The notes beneath the pieces were generated by a model. The model made no database searches and had not been told where the DNA came from. It saw nothing but the letters and a program-made list of their open reading frames with translations. Both the position numbers and the translations under genes were made by a program. 64,000 bases of DNA from Thalassotalea fonticola (GTDB taxonomy: Bacteria; Pseudomonadota; Gammaproteobacteria; Enterobacterales; Alteromonadaceae), in assembly GCF_032911225.1 (NCBI RefSeq), contig NZ_CP136600.1, positions 3,596,001 to 3,660,000 of the forward strand, written 5' to 3'. Below, in pieces: positions 11,032-19,762 of this stretch (position 1 is its first letter; every line of letters starts with the position of its first letter).

Positions 11032-11370
11032 CTATTGATAATATAGACATGAAATAAGCTTGTGGTTTAACTTATGATACCTACATTCATGATCTTTACC
11101 ACTTGGGTTGCCTACTACACGGTTATTATCAGGTATGTAAGTATCTTGATGGGTAAGAATAAATATATACAGTTCATCATTTTCTGTGGTCTTAACAAAA
11201 AACTCTTTCGGCGTATGGCCTCTAGCAATAAGACTACTAATTATTGACTCAATTGCTTTCGACTGTGTAACTGAAGTAGCCTTTAGTTCCGTTAACCTGA
11301 TTTCACTTTGTGCTTTTACGTTTAGAGTAAGAAATAAAAGTAAAATTAACAATGGGATTTGATATTTCAC
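11032..11370 (-). CDS. Small secreted protein of unknown function
   Basis: A 112-residue protein starting at GTG (11370) with AGGAGAG upstream. A clear signal peptide ends near residue 20 (NVKA). The mature part is mixed polar, with RGHTPKEFFVK in the middle and two Cys near the C-terminus (ECRYHK, SCLYY) that could form a disulfide. No family is recognised. A stem GACCTTAA/TTAAGGTC lies downstream (10952-10980) without a T-tract. Confidence 0.5.
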   Translation of the reverse strand: MKYQIPLLILLLFLTLNVKAQSEIRLTELKATSVTQSKAIESIISSLIARGHTPKEFFVKTTENDELYIFILTHQDTYIPDNNRVVGNPSGKDHECRYHKLNHKLISCLYYQ

Positions 11371-11569
11371 TAGCTAACTCTCCTACACATAGTAATTTTA
11401 ATAAATGGGAAGGTGTAAGAAAAGCGCATTTCCCCACCTTTTTGACACGTTAAACTTATCAACAACAATCATTCTTTGAGTGACCGCTGCTCGCTCATTC
11501 TAGCCGTTAGATGGCTGTTCATAAATTGATGTACATATATCGAATCTATCGCACCAAAAGTATTCGATT

Positions 11570-11854
11570 TTATGAATTTGGTGAAAATAATGAAAACAGA
11601 ATAAATACAACGAACATAACCGCAACAATTCTATTAGCTAAACCGAACGAAACAACAGTTCCCTTTTTTACATAATAAATATCACCAAATACCAATATAC
11701 CAAGTGCTACTGGACTGATTGTAAAGTACATCAACCAAAATGCCCATTGCCTCCGAAACCATGGGACATCTGAATACGTTTTAAACTTAGCGTTAGAAAA
11801 TCCCCCCTTCAATTCGAAGTTGTAATCGGGAGTTTTGTATGGTTCTTGAGACAT
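11570..11854 (-). CDS. Small two-helix membrane protein, unknown
   Basis: A 94-residue protein with ATG at 11854 and AAGGG five bases upstream. A soluble N-terminal stretch (about 1-33) is followed by two hydrophobic helices (about 35-55 and 70-90). No family is recognised. It stands alone between two long AT-rich gaps. Confidence 0.5.
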   Translation of the reverse strand: MSQEPYKTPDYNFELKGGFSNAKFKTYSDVPWFRRQWAFWLMYFTISPVALGILVFGDIYYVKKGTVVSFGLANRIVAVMFVVFILFSLFSPNS

Positions 11855-11951
11855 GATTACCCTTGATTATATCAACAGTTTTATTAAGTGGAAAAATGTA
11901 TGGAACATGGAATTATTCCACCTTCCCACATGATTTTAATCCATAACGACC

Positions 11952-11993
11952 GTCTGTAATGACTGACCGTTAATAGCTCTTAACCGCCGTTGG
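11952..11993 (+). repeat. Degenerate intergenic motif, copy 1
   Basis: Begins GTCTGTAATGACTGAC and ends GCCGTTGG. It shares both ends with 12066-12094 but is 13 bp longer between them. Confidence 0.4.
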
Positions 11994-12065
11994 GCAGGTT
12001 AATTATTTGTAATATCACTATATCTGATGTTATTGTAAAAACACAAGTTTTTAGCAGTCGTCTTC

Positions 12066-12094
12066 GTCTGCAATGAGCGACAAACGGCCGTTGG
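12066..12094 (+). repeat. Degenerate intergenic motif, copy 2
   Basis: Begins GTCTGCAATGAGCGAC and ends GCCGTTGG; related to 11952-11993. Confidence 0.4.
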
Positions 12095-12432
12095 TTACAT
12101 CACCAGCATAATCTAATTTATGCTGTCTTCAGTTCATTCGTTAAATACCGTAATTTTCCAATATGGATAACTTTACGACAAATACAACATTTATCTTACT
12201 TGATTTTTTTAGATTTTGAACTATACCTTACGCCAAAGATTACATTGAGCGACTATATACAAAATTTAGTTTAAGTCATTTATGCAACACAGCACCCTAA
12301 TGTACAAGTTCAATTAACTCTTTTGAAGTAGAACCTATGGTTTGCAACTAAATTATATTGGAATTGCAAAGTTGTTGAATGAGTTTCAATTTATTTATTG
12401 CAGGTAATTTTACCCTATAAAAGGAAATTGAA

Positions 12433-12789
12433 ATGACCCCCTTCAGTAAAAAATCAATTTTGATAATTTCAGCAACTACACTATTTGCCTTATCAGGCAT
12501 TGCAGTAGCAGGAAACAATGCCGAAAAACAAGTCAAAGCTGGCTTTGATTGCTTCAATGCTGGCCCCAGCAATTGGACACATTGCTGGCGAGCGAAAGAT
12601 TTCTCACAACCAGCCATACCTGTCAATGTCTATTCAGAGGATGGATCAGAGTTTCTAGGAACTGAGCTACTCATTCGTCAAGATCTTTATCATGGACAGC
12701 CTTGTCCACAGGATAATGGGGAAGAATGGGAACTTAATGAATCTTTAGGTTATTACGCATGCCACCACTTTGAAACAGGGCATCATTAA
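12433..12789 (+). CDS. Small secreted Cys-containing protein, unknown
   Basis: A 118-residue exported protein with AAGGAA six bases before the ATG. The signal peptide runs to about residue 26 (GIAVA). The mature part has four Cys (FDCFNAG, THCWRAK, QPCPQDN, YACHHFE), suggesting two disulfides, and a His-rich C-terminus. No family is recognised. It is the only plus-strand gene of the orphan segment. Confidence 0.6.
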   Translation: MTPFSKKSILIISATTLFALSGIAVAGNNAEKQVKAGFDCFNAGPSNWTHCWRAKDFSQPAIPVNVYSEDGSEFLGTELLIRQDLYHGQPCPQDNGEEWELNESLGYYACHHFETGHH

Positions 12790-12876
12790 TTATTATATTG
12801 ATGAATAAAGCCTCTCTCCTTTATTCATCATATTTACCTCTATCTGATTTAAGATAAACTCTAATAAATATTTAAA

Positions 12877-12980
12877 TGGCAGTTCATGGCACAAACCAGC
12901 CTGTTCAAGTCACCTTAAAACTGGAGGAGATCCCACTCAAAAACACAGTGGGATGACGGTATATTTTTTCTAATATCGTA
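12877..12980 (+). repeat. Hairpin intergenic repeat, copy A
   Basis: A 104-bp unit starting TGGCAGTTCATGGCAC. It has a stem ATCCCACT/AGTGGGAT (12930-12937 with 12947-12954), then GACGG, a T-rich tract and TAATATCGTA. It is directly followed by copy B. Confidence 0.78.
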
Positions 12981-13060
12981 TGGCAGTTCCTGGCACAAAG
13001 CAGCCGAAATCATGGATTCCCGCTTTCGCGGGAATGACGGTGTTTTTCTACTACCGCTGA
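12981..13060 (+). repeat. Hairpin intergenic repeat, copy B
   Basis: An 80-bp unit starting TGGCAGTTCCTGGCAC. Its perfect stem ATTCCCGC-TTTC-GCGGGAAT (13016-13035) is followed by GACGGTGTTTTTC. It is shorter than copy A because the spacer before the stem is missing. A further TGGCAC follows at 13061. Confidence 0.78.
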
Positions 13061-13086
13061 TGGCACTGAAGGGACGGATGAGTTTC

Positions 13087-13117
13087 AATGGGATTACCGA
13101 AAGGTAGTCCCATTTTT
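13087..13117 (+). terminator. Hairpin terminator, plus strand
   Basis: AATGGGA (13087-13093) and ACC pair with GGT and TCCCATT (13108-13114) around a GAAA tetraloop, followed by a T run. It could end transcripts from the 12433 gene. Confidence 0.55.
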
Positions 13118-13222
13118 CATGTCAAAAAGCTGGAAATGTTATACGAATTTTACTCAAGTGTTGTCTTTCAACAATTAACGCTAATAGAGCCAAAATAATC
13201 CATTTAGGATTCGCTTTGTTGT

Positions 13223-13256
13223 AAAAACATAGAGTGAAACGTTAAGCACTCACTCT
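13223..13256 (-). terminator. Terminator of the agaR-GH20 operon
   Basis: On the minus strand, AGAGTGA/TCACTCT (13231-13237 with 13250-13256) is followed three bases later by five T. It lies just past the GH20 stop at 13277. Confidence 0.68.
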
Positions 13257-13276
13257 AACTGAGATCAGCTTACTTG

Positions 13277-15184
13277 CTAAATCTCATCAATCCAGGCACT
13301 TACTTGCCAAACTTGGTGCTTATAGCCGAGTTGACTGTTAATTTTTAGCTCATTATTACCTGCCTTTAACTCAACAATAACGGGGTCACGCAACCAATAC
13401 AGATCTTCTGTTGACCAAGGTTCTTCTTTAATGGGAGAACGCCAAACGCTTCTAAATATTTTTAGATTGCCTGGTTTACGCCATGTTGGTGGTGCTAACG
13501 ATTTACCATTGAGGCTCACTGTTGAGCCAAACGCATCCCATTGACCTTGTTCTGGAACACCTTGCCACATACGATGCGATCGTTCTGGCATATTGATACC
13601 CACAAACAGTTTAACTTTTTTGGCACTATCACTGTGGATAACTCTAGTCGCGGATAGCTTAGTGCCCACTGCGACATCTTGAAAATAGCCAGCGCTGATA
13701 TTGCCTCGTGATTGACGGGTTTTGAATACCAGGGTATTACCACCATACAATTGTTCTGAATTGCTGATTTTATTGGCATCATTTCCTGGCTTAGAGTTAG
13801 CGTTATTGTTCAATCTTACCTGCCATTGCGCATTGGCTTGCGGGCGATAAAAGAAGATTTCATCATTGTCATAAAAATAGCGGCGCTTATGGAGCAATAA
13901 TCGCTGTTCAAATTCTGCCAGCATAGTGTGCTCAACAGAGCCAACTGGCGGAAACTGAAACTGGTATTGGTTACTGCCGGTTTTGTTGCCTTTCCACAGA
14001 ACTTCCGCACCAGTCAGCGCTGATGTGTAAAATGGATTGTTACGCAGAATTTCACTTTCGTCGTCGACGTTCACATCATTCCAGGTGGCAATAATGCCAC
14101 CTAGGCTTACCGTTTTATCAGCGCTGTATTTACCATTTATACGTTTAAAATACACTTGGTTTAAGGTATTAAACGGGTCCATTTTGTTGGTATACAAATC
14201 AACTGAATCCAGTGTTTGACGTTCAGGGTAATGATTTTGACCTTTCCAGGTATGCGATATGGTCTTTGATAGCGGCGCAAGGCCTGGGGCCCATACCACG
14301 GCCGTTCGACCTTGGCTTTCAATTTTATCGACCATCAATTGAATAAAGACCTCTGGATCTTTTATTTTTACTTCGTCGGCACCAAGGTGAATTATAGGAG
14401 CCAATGAACGAGGTACTTGTTCAAAAAACTCCTGTAATAAATCCAGACAAATTTTTCGGCCTTGTTCAGAGCCCATGGTAAAACCAAAGGTGTTAGTAAA
14501 AAACTGACTGTGGCCAGGCATATCTAGTTCAGGTATAACGTTAATATTGAGCTGATTGGCAAACTCAATTAATTCGATAATTTCTGCATAACTATAAAAA
14601 CTACCCGGAGCACGGCTTTGACGGTAATTGGCTTTGTCATTAAGTTGTGGGTATTTAATCGACTCAATGCGCCAGCCTGGATGATCACTTAAATGCCAAT
14701 GGAAGGTATTTAATTTATAACGAGATAAATGCACTAATTGCTCTTTAAGTGCAGCTATAGACTGGAAATTTCGGCCTACATCATGCATTACACCACGAAT
14801 TTTGTAGGCTGGAGCATCTTCAATCTCGACAAACGGGTATGAAGTTTCGTTTTCACCGACAAGCTGTTTTAATGTTACTTTGGCATAAAATAAACCACGT
14901 TGGTGATTGGCGTGAATTTTAATACCGTGTTCATTAATACTTAGTTTATATGCCTCTTCACTTTCAGAGAAGTGCAACGGCTTAATCACCTCAGTGATAT
15001 GATTGCCTTGATAAGTCCTATTACCCCAACGAATGTTTTCAGGGTAGGGGATCAACGCAGCTTTGGCCGAACGTAGATTTTTGATATCAGCCATTGGGGC
15101 ATAAATTTCAGAGTTAGAGTTGCTGTCGGCTTGAGCGCTGCAGCATAATACGCCTACTAACAGGCTTAAAACTATTTTAATCAT
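13277..15184 (-). CDS. GH20 beta-N-acetylhexosaminidase, exported
   Basis: A 635-residue enzyme from the ATG at 15184; a TTG four codons upstream (15196) is possible but would overlap the regulator. A signal peptide ends near AQA. GH20 marks are HDVGRNFQ, NTFHWHLSDHPGWR and the catalytic pair Asp270-Glu271 in HLGADEV. It removes terminal GlcNAc or GalNAc in the periplasm. It lies 4 bp after the agaR stop, in the same operon, so is probably autoregulated with the repressor. Unlike the second GH20 (23726) it has a longer C-terminal beta-rich part after about residue 430. Confidence 0.9.
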   Translation of the reverse strand: MIKIVLSLLVGVLCCSAQADSNSNSEIYAPMADIKNLRSAKAALIPYPENIRWGNRTYQGNHITEVIKPLHFSESEEAYKLSINEHGIKIHANHQRGLFYAKVTLKQLVGENETSYPFVEIEDAPAYKIRGVMHDVGRNFQSIAALKEQLVHLSRYKLNTFHWHLSDHPGWRIESIKYPQLNDKANYRQSRAPGSFYSYAEIIELIEFANQLNINVIPELDMPGHSQFFTNTFGFTMGSEQGRKICLDLLQEFFEQVPRSLAPIIHLGADEVKIKDPEVFIQLMVDKIESQGRTAVVWAPGLAPLSKTISHTWKGQNHYPERQTLDSVDLYTNKMDPFNTLNQVYFKRINGKYSADKTVSLGGIIATWNDVNVDDESEILRNNPFYTSALTGAEVLWKGNKTGSNQYQFQFPPVGSVEHTMLAEFEQRLLLHKRRYFYDNDEIFFYRPQANAQWQVRLNNNANSKPGNDANKISNSEQLYGGNTLVFKTRQSRGNISAGYFQDVAVGTKLSATRVIHSDSAKKVKLFVGINMPERSHRMWQGVPEQGQWDAFGSTVSLNGKSLAPPTWRKPGNLKIFRSVWRSPIKEEPWSTEDLYWLRDPVIVELKAGNNELKINSQLGYKHQVWQVSAWIDEI

Positions 15185-15188
15185 AATT

Positions 15189-15962
15189 TTAATCAATATC
15201 TACCAGACGTAACTCGACATTCATCTCGGTCAGGAGTTTAGTAAACTCTTCTGGGATACCGCTGTCGGTTACTAGAATGTCAATTGCATTTAAGGGCAGG
15301 ATTGAATGTAAAGAGCGACGGCCAAACTTGGCTGAATCAGTTACCACAATAATTTTTTCTGCGCTATTACACATCACTCGATTTAATTTGGCTTCCGGTT
15401 CAAAATGAGTGCTTAAACCAGTATTGATATCAATACTGTCTACCCCAAGAATAACTTTATTGAAGTTAAAGTTATCAATACGTTCTTCTGCATGCGAGTC
15501 ATGAAACGACATCGATTTATGCCTAAGTTTGCCGCCAGTCATGTATACATCACAGTTTGAATTTCGGGCTAATTCATTCGCAATATTTAAGCCATTGGTC
15601 ATCACTACTAAATTTTCTTTAGTAGACAGACAGTGGGCAACTTCTTCGGTTGTTGTGCCTGAGTCGATGATAATGGATTCACCATTTTCTATTAAGCCGG
15701 CAACTTCAATAGCGAGTAGTTTCTTACTGCGGTAGTTGTCTTTTTGCTTTTCTTTAATTGATAATTCTTTGGTTAATCGGTTACTGGCAATAGCACCACC
15801 GCGTGAACGAACTATCAGGCCTCTTTTATTGAGTTCATTTAAATCATAGCGAATAGTAACGGTTGAAACATCAAATTGCTCCGATAACTGTTTCACCGAT
15901 ACCTTGCCATTGCGCTCTGTTAGCAAAACAATTTCATGACGTCTTTCAATGGTGTTCAACAT
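15189..15962 (-). CDS. agaR: DeoR-family transcriptional repressor, AgaR-like (copy 1)
   Basis: A 257-residue DeoR-type regulator. The start at 15962 (MLNTIERRHEIV) matches its paralogue at 41133 and has AAGGAA upstream; an ATG six codons earlier is less likely. The N-terminal helix-turn-helix includes VSVKQLSEQFDVSTVTIRYDLNEL. The C-terminal phosphosugar-sensing domain has DSGTTTEEVAHCL and GGKLRHKSMS. AgaR proteins repress GalNAc genes and are released by a phosphorylated amino sugar. It is divergent from agaZ-agaS-agaK-agaA, and an operator-like box lies in between. Confidence 0.9.
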   Translation of the reverse strand: MLNTIERRHEIVLLTERNGKVSVKQLSEQFDVSTVTIRYDLNELNKRGLIVRSRGGAIASNRLTKELSIKEKQKDNYRSKKLLAIEVAGLIENGESIIIDSGTTTEEVAHCLSTKENLVVMTNGLNIANELARNSNCDVYMTGGKLRHKSMSFHDSHAEERIDNFNFNKVILGVDSIDINTGLSTHFEPEAKLNRVMCNSAEKIIVVTDSAKFGRRSLHSILPLNAIDILVTDSGIPEEFTKLLTEMNVELRLVDID

Positions 15963-16402
15963 TGTGCATTCCTTTTCCATAATTATTTGTAACCGTTTTA
16001 AAACTGTTGTTGATTTTATCTGGCCAGATTTAAGAAATTTTCAGTTTCACTAAGCTAGCCATTTTTCAGTTGTTCTATACTGGTAAATTCAATATTGCAT
16101 TGTGATTGTTAAATTAATGTTATATATACAGGAGAAAAAATCAGCACTCAATACTTTATTTCATAAAGTTTCATTTTTGTGTTGTTATGCCCTACTAAAT
16201 TAATTCGAAAACATTGCTGAATATTTTGTGTAAGCCCTTACAGTTACCTTTAATGTATTGTGGTTATTGAGTTTTGTAAGGTTTTTGTAATTTGCTAACA
16301 TATTTGTAGCGAAAGCATTTGAAAGGTGGTATAGTTTCGTTAAATCCAATTGCCAAGGTTAGAAATAAACTGACCTTTTTACTTAATTATATGGCTGGAA
16401 AC
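15963..16402. other. Divergent agaR/agaZ control region (440 bp)
   Basis: An AT-rich stretch holding the operator-promoter at 16311-16346. No small gene is evident. The minus-strand promoter of agaR has no clean copy of the box, only a loose GAAAC/GAAAA pair near 16036-16050. Confidence 0.5.
16311..16346 (+). promoter_or_regulatory. AgaR-type operator before agaZ
   Basis: GAAAGCATTTGAAAG (16311-16325) has GAAAG halves 10 bp apart. A possible TTTGAA -35 (16318-16323) and TAAATC -10 (16341-16346), 17 bp apart, place the box over the -35 as at the receptor gene. The -10 is weak. Confidence 0.65.
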
Positions 16403-17689
16403 ATGCAGGAAATTGTAAATATTATTCAAGGCAACTTGAGCGGAAATCAAACTGGAATATATGCGGTGTGTTGTGCACAGCCTTTAGTGATAGAGGCTGC
16501 AATAGTACAAGCCAAACAAGATAATAGTCCTTTATTAGTGGAAGCTACTGCCAATCAGGTTAACCAGTTTGGTGGCTATACGGGTATGTACCCAAAGGAC
16601 TTCATCAACTTTATTCATGCCATTGCCAACCGATTAGATTTTCCTGTTGAGCATATTATATTAGGTGGTGATCACTTGGGACCAGTGTGCTGGGTTGATG
16701 AACCAGCCGCCAGTGCAATGGAAAAATCGAAAGACTTAATTGCTGCTTATGTTGAAGCAGGATTTAAAAAGATACATCTAGACTGCAGCATGGGCTGTCT
16801 AGATGATCCTGAAATATTATCAGATGAAATCGTGGCCAGGCGTGCGGCCGAGCTTTGTGAAGTTGCCGAAGAAACCGCAAAAAGAATGTTTGGCAGTTCT
16901 GACATAGTTTATGTTGTTGGTACTGAAGTACCACCACCAGGTGGTGCAACAGAAGAACTGGATGGCCTTGAACTTACCTCACCAAGCGAAGTAAAAGCAA
17001 CGGTGGAGATTCACCAGCAAGAATTTTATAAACGCGGCTTAGGTGATGCGTGGCAACGGGTGATTGGTTTGGTTGTTCAACCTGGCGTTGAATTTGACCA
17101 TACTAGCATCATCGACTACGAGACCGATAAAGCGACAGACTTAAGTGCTTGCATTCACCAGTTTGATGGGATCGCCTTTGAGGCACATTCAACGGATTAT
17201 CAAAATGCACAAGCGTATCAAGAATTAGTTACTGACCATTTTGCAATATTGAAAGTTGGACCACAGCTAACTTATGCCATGCGCGAAGCATTGTTTGCGC
17301 TGAGCTACATTGAAGACATATTGGTACCTAAAGAGCAGCAATCTTGTTTGCGTGATATTTGTGAAGCACAAATGCAGGAAGAGCCGAAAAATTGGCAACG
17401 ATTTTATCAAGTACCAGCAAGCCAAGGTTTACTGTATCGCCGCTATAGTTACAGCGACCGTATTCGTTATTACTGGAATGATGCAAGGGTGAATAAGGCT
17501 GTTGAGCAATTATTGGAAAATCTATCAGCGATTCAAATTCCCATGCCATTGATAAGCCAATTCTTACCTGATCAATATCAGGCAATTAGGCAGGGCAAGC
17601 TATCTGCTGATCCTAAACAATTAGTATTAAATAAAATTATGCAAGTAACCGCAGTATATGCCGAAGCTTGTTACAAACAAGAATTATAA
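16403..17689 (+). CDS. agaZ: AgaZ/KbaZ-like tagatose-bisphosphate aldolase subunit
   Basis: A 428-residue protein from ATG 16403 (MQEIVNIIQGN), which matches the usual KbaZ/GatZ N-terminus and length. Frames opening upstream at TTG 16319 would lie inside the operator. Conserved segments are GIYAVCCAQPLVIEAAI, QFGGYTGMYPKDF, LGGDHLGP and HLDCSMGC. In E. coli this family is the chaperone-like, non-catalytic partner of the class II aldolase AgaY. A tagatose-6-phosphate kinase role has been proposed in Shewanella. It opens the agaZ-agaS-agaK-agaA operon. No agaY is present here. Confidence 0.88.
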   Translation: MQEIVNIIQGNLSGNQTGIYAVCCAQPLVIEAAIVQAKQDNSPLLVEATANQVNQFGGYTGMYPKDFINFIHAIANRLDFPVEHIILGGDHLGPVCWVDEPAASAMEKSKDLIAAYVEAGFKKIHLDCSMGCLDDPEILSDEIVARRAAELCEVAEETAKRMFGSSDIVYVVGTEVPPPGGATEELDGLELTSPSEVKATVEIHQQEFYKRGLGDAWQRVIGLVVQPGVEFDHTSIIDYETDKATDLSACIHQFDGIAFEAHSTDYQNAQAYQELVTDHFAILKVGPQLTYAMREALFALSYIEDILVPKEQQSCLRDICEAQMQEEPKNWQRFYQVPASQGLLYRRYSYSDRIRYYWNDARVNKAVEQLLENLSAIQIPMPLISQFLPDQYQAIRQGKLSADPKQLVLNKIMQVTAVYAEACYKQEL

Positions 17690-17701
17690 TAAGGGCTAAA
17701 A

Positions 17702-18823
17702 ATGACGACATATTTAACCATTGAAGAAGATATTCTTAAGCAGAAAAAAGCATATTGGACCGCCAAAGAGATAGCGCAACAACCTAGAGTATGGCAAGAA
17801 GCACAGCAAACTGTGCAAGATAACCAAGCTGAATTAAACGCATTTTTAACACCTATCTTGGCAATCGCTAACTTACGCATTATTTTAACTGGCGCTGGTA
17901 CGTCAGCTTATATTGGTGATGCAGTAGCACCTCACCTATCTGCGGTAAATGGCCGGTTATTTGAAGCGATTAGTACAACAGATTTAGTAAGCAATCCGAA
18001 TCAAAACTTATTGAAGCATGTACCAACATTGCTGATTTCTTACGGACGTTCAGGTAATAGTCCTGAGAGTGTCGGAGCGGTAGAAATTGCCGATCAAGTA
18101 CTAGATAGTTGCTATCACTTAGTGCTCACCTGTAATCCAAAAGGTGAGTTAGCCGAAAGCGCTGAAAAAAATCCTAAGGCATTTAGTTTACTAATGCCAG
18201 AAGGGACATTGGATGAAAGTTTCGCCATGACAAGTAGTTACTCGTCAATGCTAGTATCAACATTATGTATTTTTTCTCCCGATACTAAGCAATTAAACAT
18301 GGCTATTAATACGACAGAAAACTTGTTAGCAAACAGCATAGATGCCATTAAAGAGCAGGCAAAAAATGGTTGCGATCGTCTAGTGTTTCTTGGCTGTGGC
18401 TCATTGCTTGGTATTGCACGTGAAGCGGCATTAAAATGTTTAGAACTTACCGCGGGTTCTGTACTTAGTTATTGTGAGAGCCCTCTGGGCTTCCGTCATG
18501 GTCCTAAATCTTTGGTAACCGACCGCACAGAAATTATTTTATTATCATCCTCTGACAAGTACAGCAAAGGTTATGACGATGATCTTTGGAATGAGCTAGT
18601 TCGTGACGATGCGGCGCTTTCTGTTTTCAGACTAGACAGTCAAAGCTTTGGTCAAAATATGGATTTAGATGATATTTGGGCAGGATTACCTTATATTGTT
18701 TATTGTCAAATCTTATCATTTTTCAAATCAGTAGATTTAGACATTTCACCGGACAACCCATGTCCAAGTGGTGAAGTAAATCGTGTTGTGCAAGGTGTTA
18801 CTATATATCCTTTAGCATCATAA
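17702..18823 (+). CDS. agaS: AgaS, galactosamine-6-phosphate deaminase/isomerase
   Basis: A 373-residue protein with two SIS domains. The first has ILTGAGTSAYIGD (about 61) and SYGRSGNSPESVGA. The second has FLGCGSLLGIAREAALKCLELT and the conserved ESPLGFRHGPKSLV. It converts galactosamine-6-phosphate to tagatose-6-phosphate and ammonia in the cytoplasm. It starts 12 bp after agaZ with a good ribosome-binding site. The GalN-6-P deaminase role is established for AgaS; the sequence closely fits. Confidence 0.93.
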   Translation: MTTYLTIEEDILKQKKAYWTAKEIAQQPRVWQEAQQTVQDNQAELNAFLTPILAIANLRIILTGAGTSAYIGDAVAPHLSAVNGRLFEAISTTDLVSNPNQNLLKHVPTLLISYGRSGNSPESVGAVEIADQVLDSCYHLVLTCNPKGELAESAEKNPKAFSLLMPEGTLDESFAMTSSYSSMLVSTLCIFSPDTKQLNMAINTTENLLANSIDAIKEQAKNGCDRLVFLGCGSLLGIAREAALKCLELTAGSVLSYCESPLGFRHGPKSLVTDRTEIILLSSSDKYSKGYDDDLWNELVRDDAALSVFRLDSQSFGQNMDLDDIWAGLPYIVYCQILSFFKSVDLDISPDNPCPSGEVNRVVQGVTIYPLAS

Positions 18824-18847
18824 AATAGTTTTTGTCAGGCGTTTAAA

Positions 18848-19762
18848 ATGGCTGTTTATGGATTAGATATTGGTGGTACAAAAATCGAAACAGCGATTTT
18901 TGACCACAATTTAAATGTATTAAAAAGTTGGCGGATAGATACGCCAACTGAAGATTATCAAGTTTTTCTTGAAACGATTGGGCAGTTAGTTGCACAAGCG
19001 GATAGCTATACTGGTGAGCGCGGCAAAGTTGGTATAGGCATGCCAGGATTAATAACCCCAAAGGGCCAAGCGTTATCGGCTAATATTCCTTGCGCCAGTG
19101 GTAAATATATACGTGATGATCTAATAAAAATATTATCCCGCCCGGTGGCGCTTGAAAATGATACTCGCTGCTTTGCTTTATCTGAAGCCATTAGTGGCGC
19201 AGGCAAAGGCCACGACAGAGTGTTTGGTGCCATTATCGGCACGGGGGCTGCTGGCGGATTTTGCCGTAATGGTCAGCTCGATATTACTGGGCAGGGCTTT
19301 GCTGGTGAGTACGGGCATATTCCATTGCCCGCAGATATTCAGGCTCAGTACAAGTTACCAGTATTGAAATGCGGTTGTGGATTACAGGCTTGCGTAGAAA
19401 GTTATATTGCTGGCCCTGGCATCAGCCGATTATATAAACACTTCAGTGGCAAACACATTTCTCCTGAGCATTGGGTTGCTCGTTTAAAGCAAGGTGAGCA
19501 ACACGCTAAAACTGTTTTACAGTGCCATCTGGATATTCTTGGTTCGACATTTGCTTCCCTTGCTAAATTTCTCGAACCAGATGTGATTGTACTCGGCGGC
19601 GGTGTTTCATTAGTCGATGAAATTGTTGAAAATTTACCGCAGGCTATTGAAAAGTACCTGTTTGCTGGCTTTCGAGCACCACTGTTAAAAAGGGCTTTGC
19701 ATGGTGATTCCAGTGGCGTTAGAGGCGCCGCTTTACTAGGAGCTGAAATTAATGACCAATAA
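18848..19762 (+). CDS. agaK: ROK-family N-acetylgalactosamine kinase
   Basis: A 304-residue ROK kinase. It has the phosphate loop GLDIGGTKIE (residue 5), the catalytic Asp in LENDTRCFALSEA, GAIIGTGAAGGF, and the ROK zinc site Cys175-G-Cys177 with Cys182. It should phosphorylate imported GalNAc (or GlcNAc) at O6. It sits between agaS and the deacetylase and overlaps the latter by 11 bp, so translation is probably coupled. Context makes GalNAc the likelier substrate. Confidence 0.86.
   Translation: MAVYGLDIGGTKIETAIFDHNLNVLKSWRIDTPTEDYQVFLETIGQLVAQADSYTGERGKVGIGMPGLITPKGQALSANIPCASGKYIRDDLIKILSRPVALENDTRCFALSEAISGAGKGHDRVFGAIIGTGAAGGFCRNGQLDITGQGFAGEYGHIPLPADIQAQYKLPVLKCGCGLQACVESYIAGPGISRLYKHFSGKHISPEHWVARLKQGEQHAKTVLQCHLDILGSTFASLAKFLEPDVIVLGGGVSLVDEIVENLPQAIEKYLFAGFRAPLLKRALHGDSSGVRGAALLGAEINDQ

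Larger units (their letters stand above)
11855..12432. other. Non-coding stretch with a repeated intergenic motif (578 bp)
   Basis: No gene is supported here. It contains two related motifs that begin GTCTGYAATGA and end GCCGTTGG (11952-11993 and 12066-12094). A weaker relative lies near 11482-11512 in the previous gap. They resemble worn recombination or repeat footprints, but I cannot name the family. Confidence 0.45.

Noticed and set aside
9305..13276. Integron cassette array
   Set aside because: No integrase, and no complete attC fold with both core sites; only short GTTRRRY-like bits.
16319..16402. N-terminal extension of AgaZ from TTG 16319
   Set aside because: It would begin inside the operator box, and the family's N-terminus matches the ATG at 16403.
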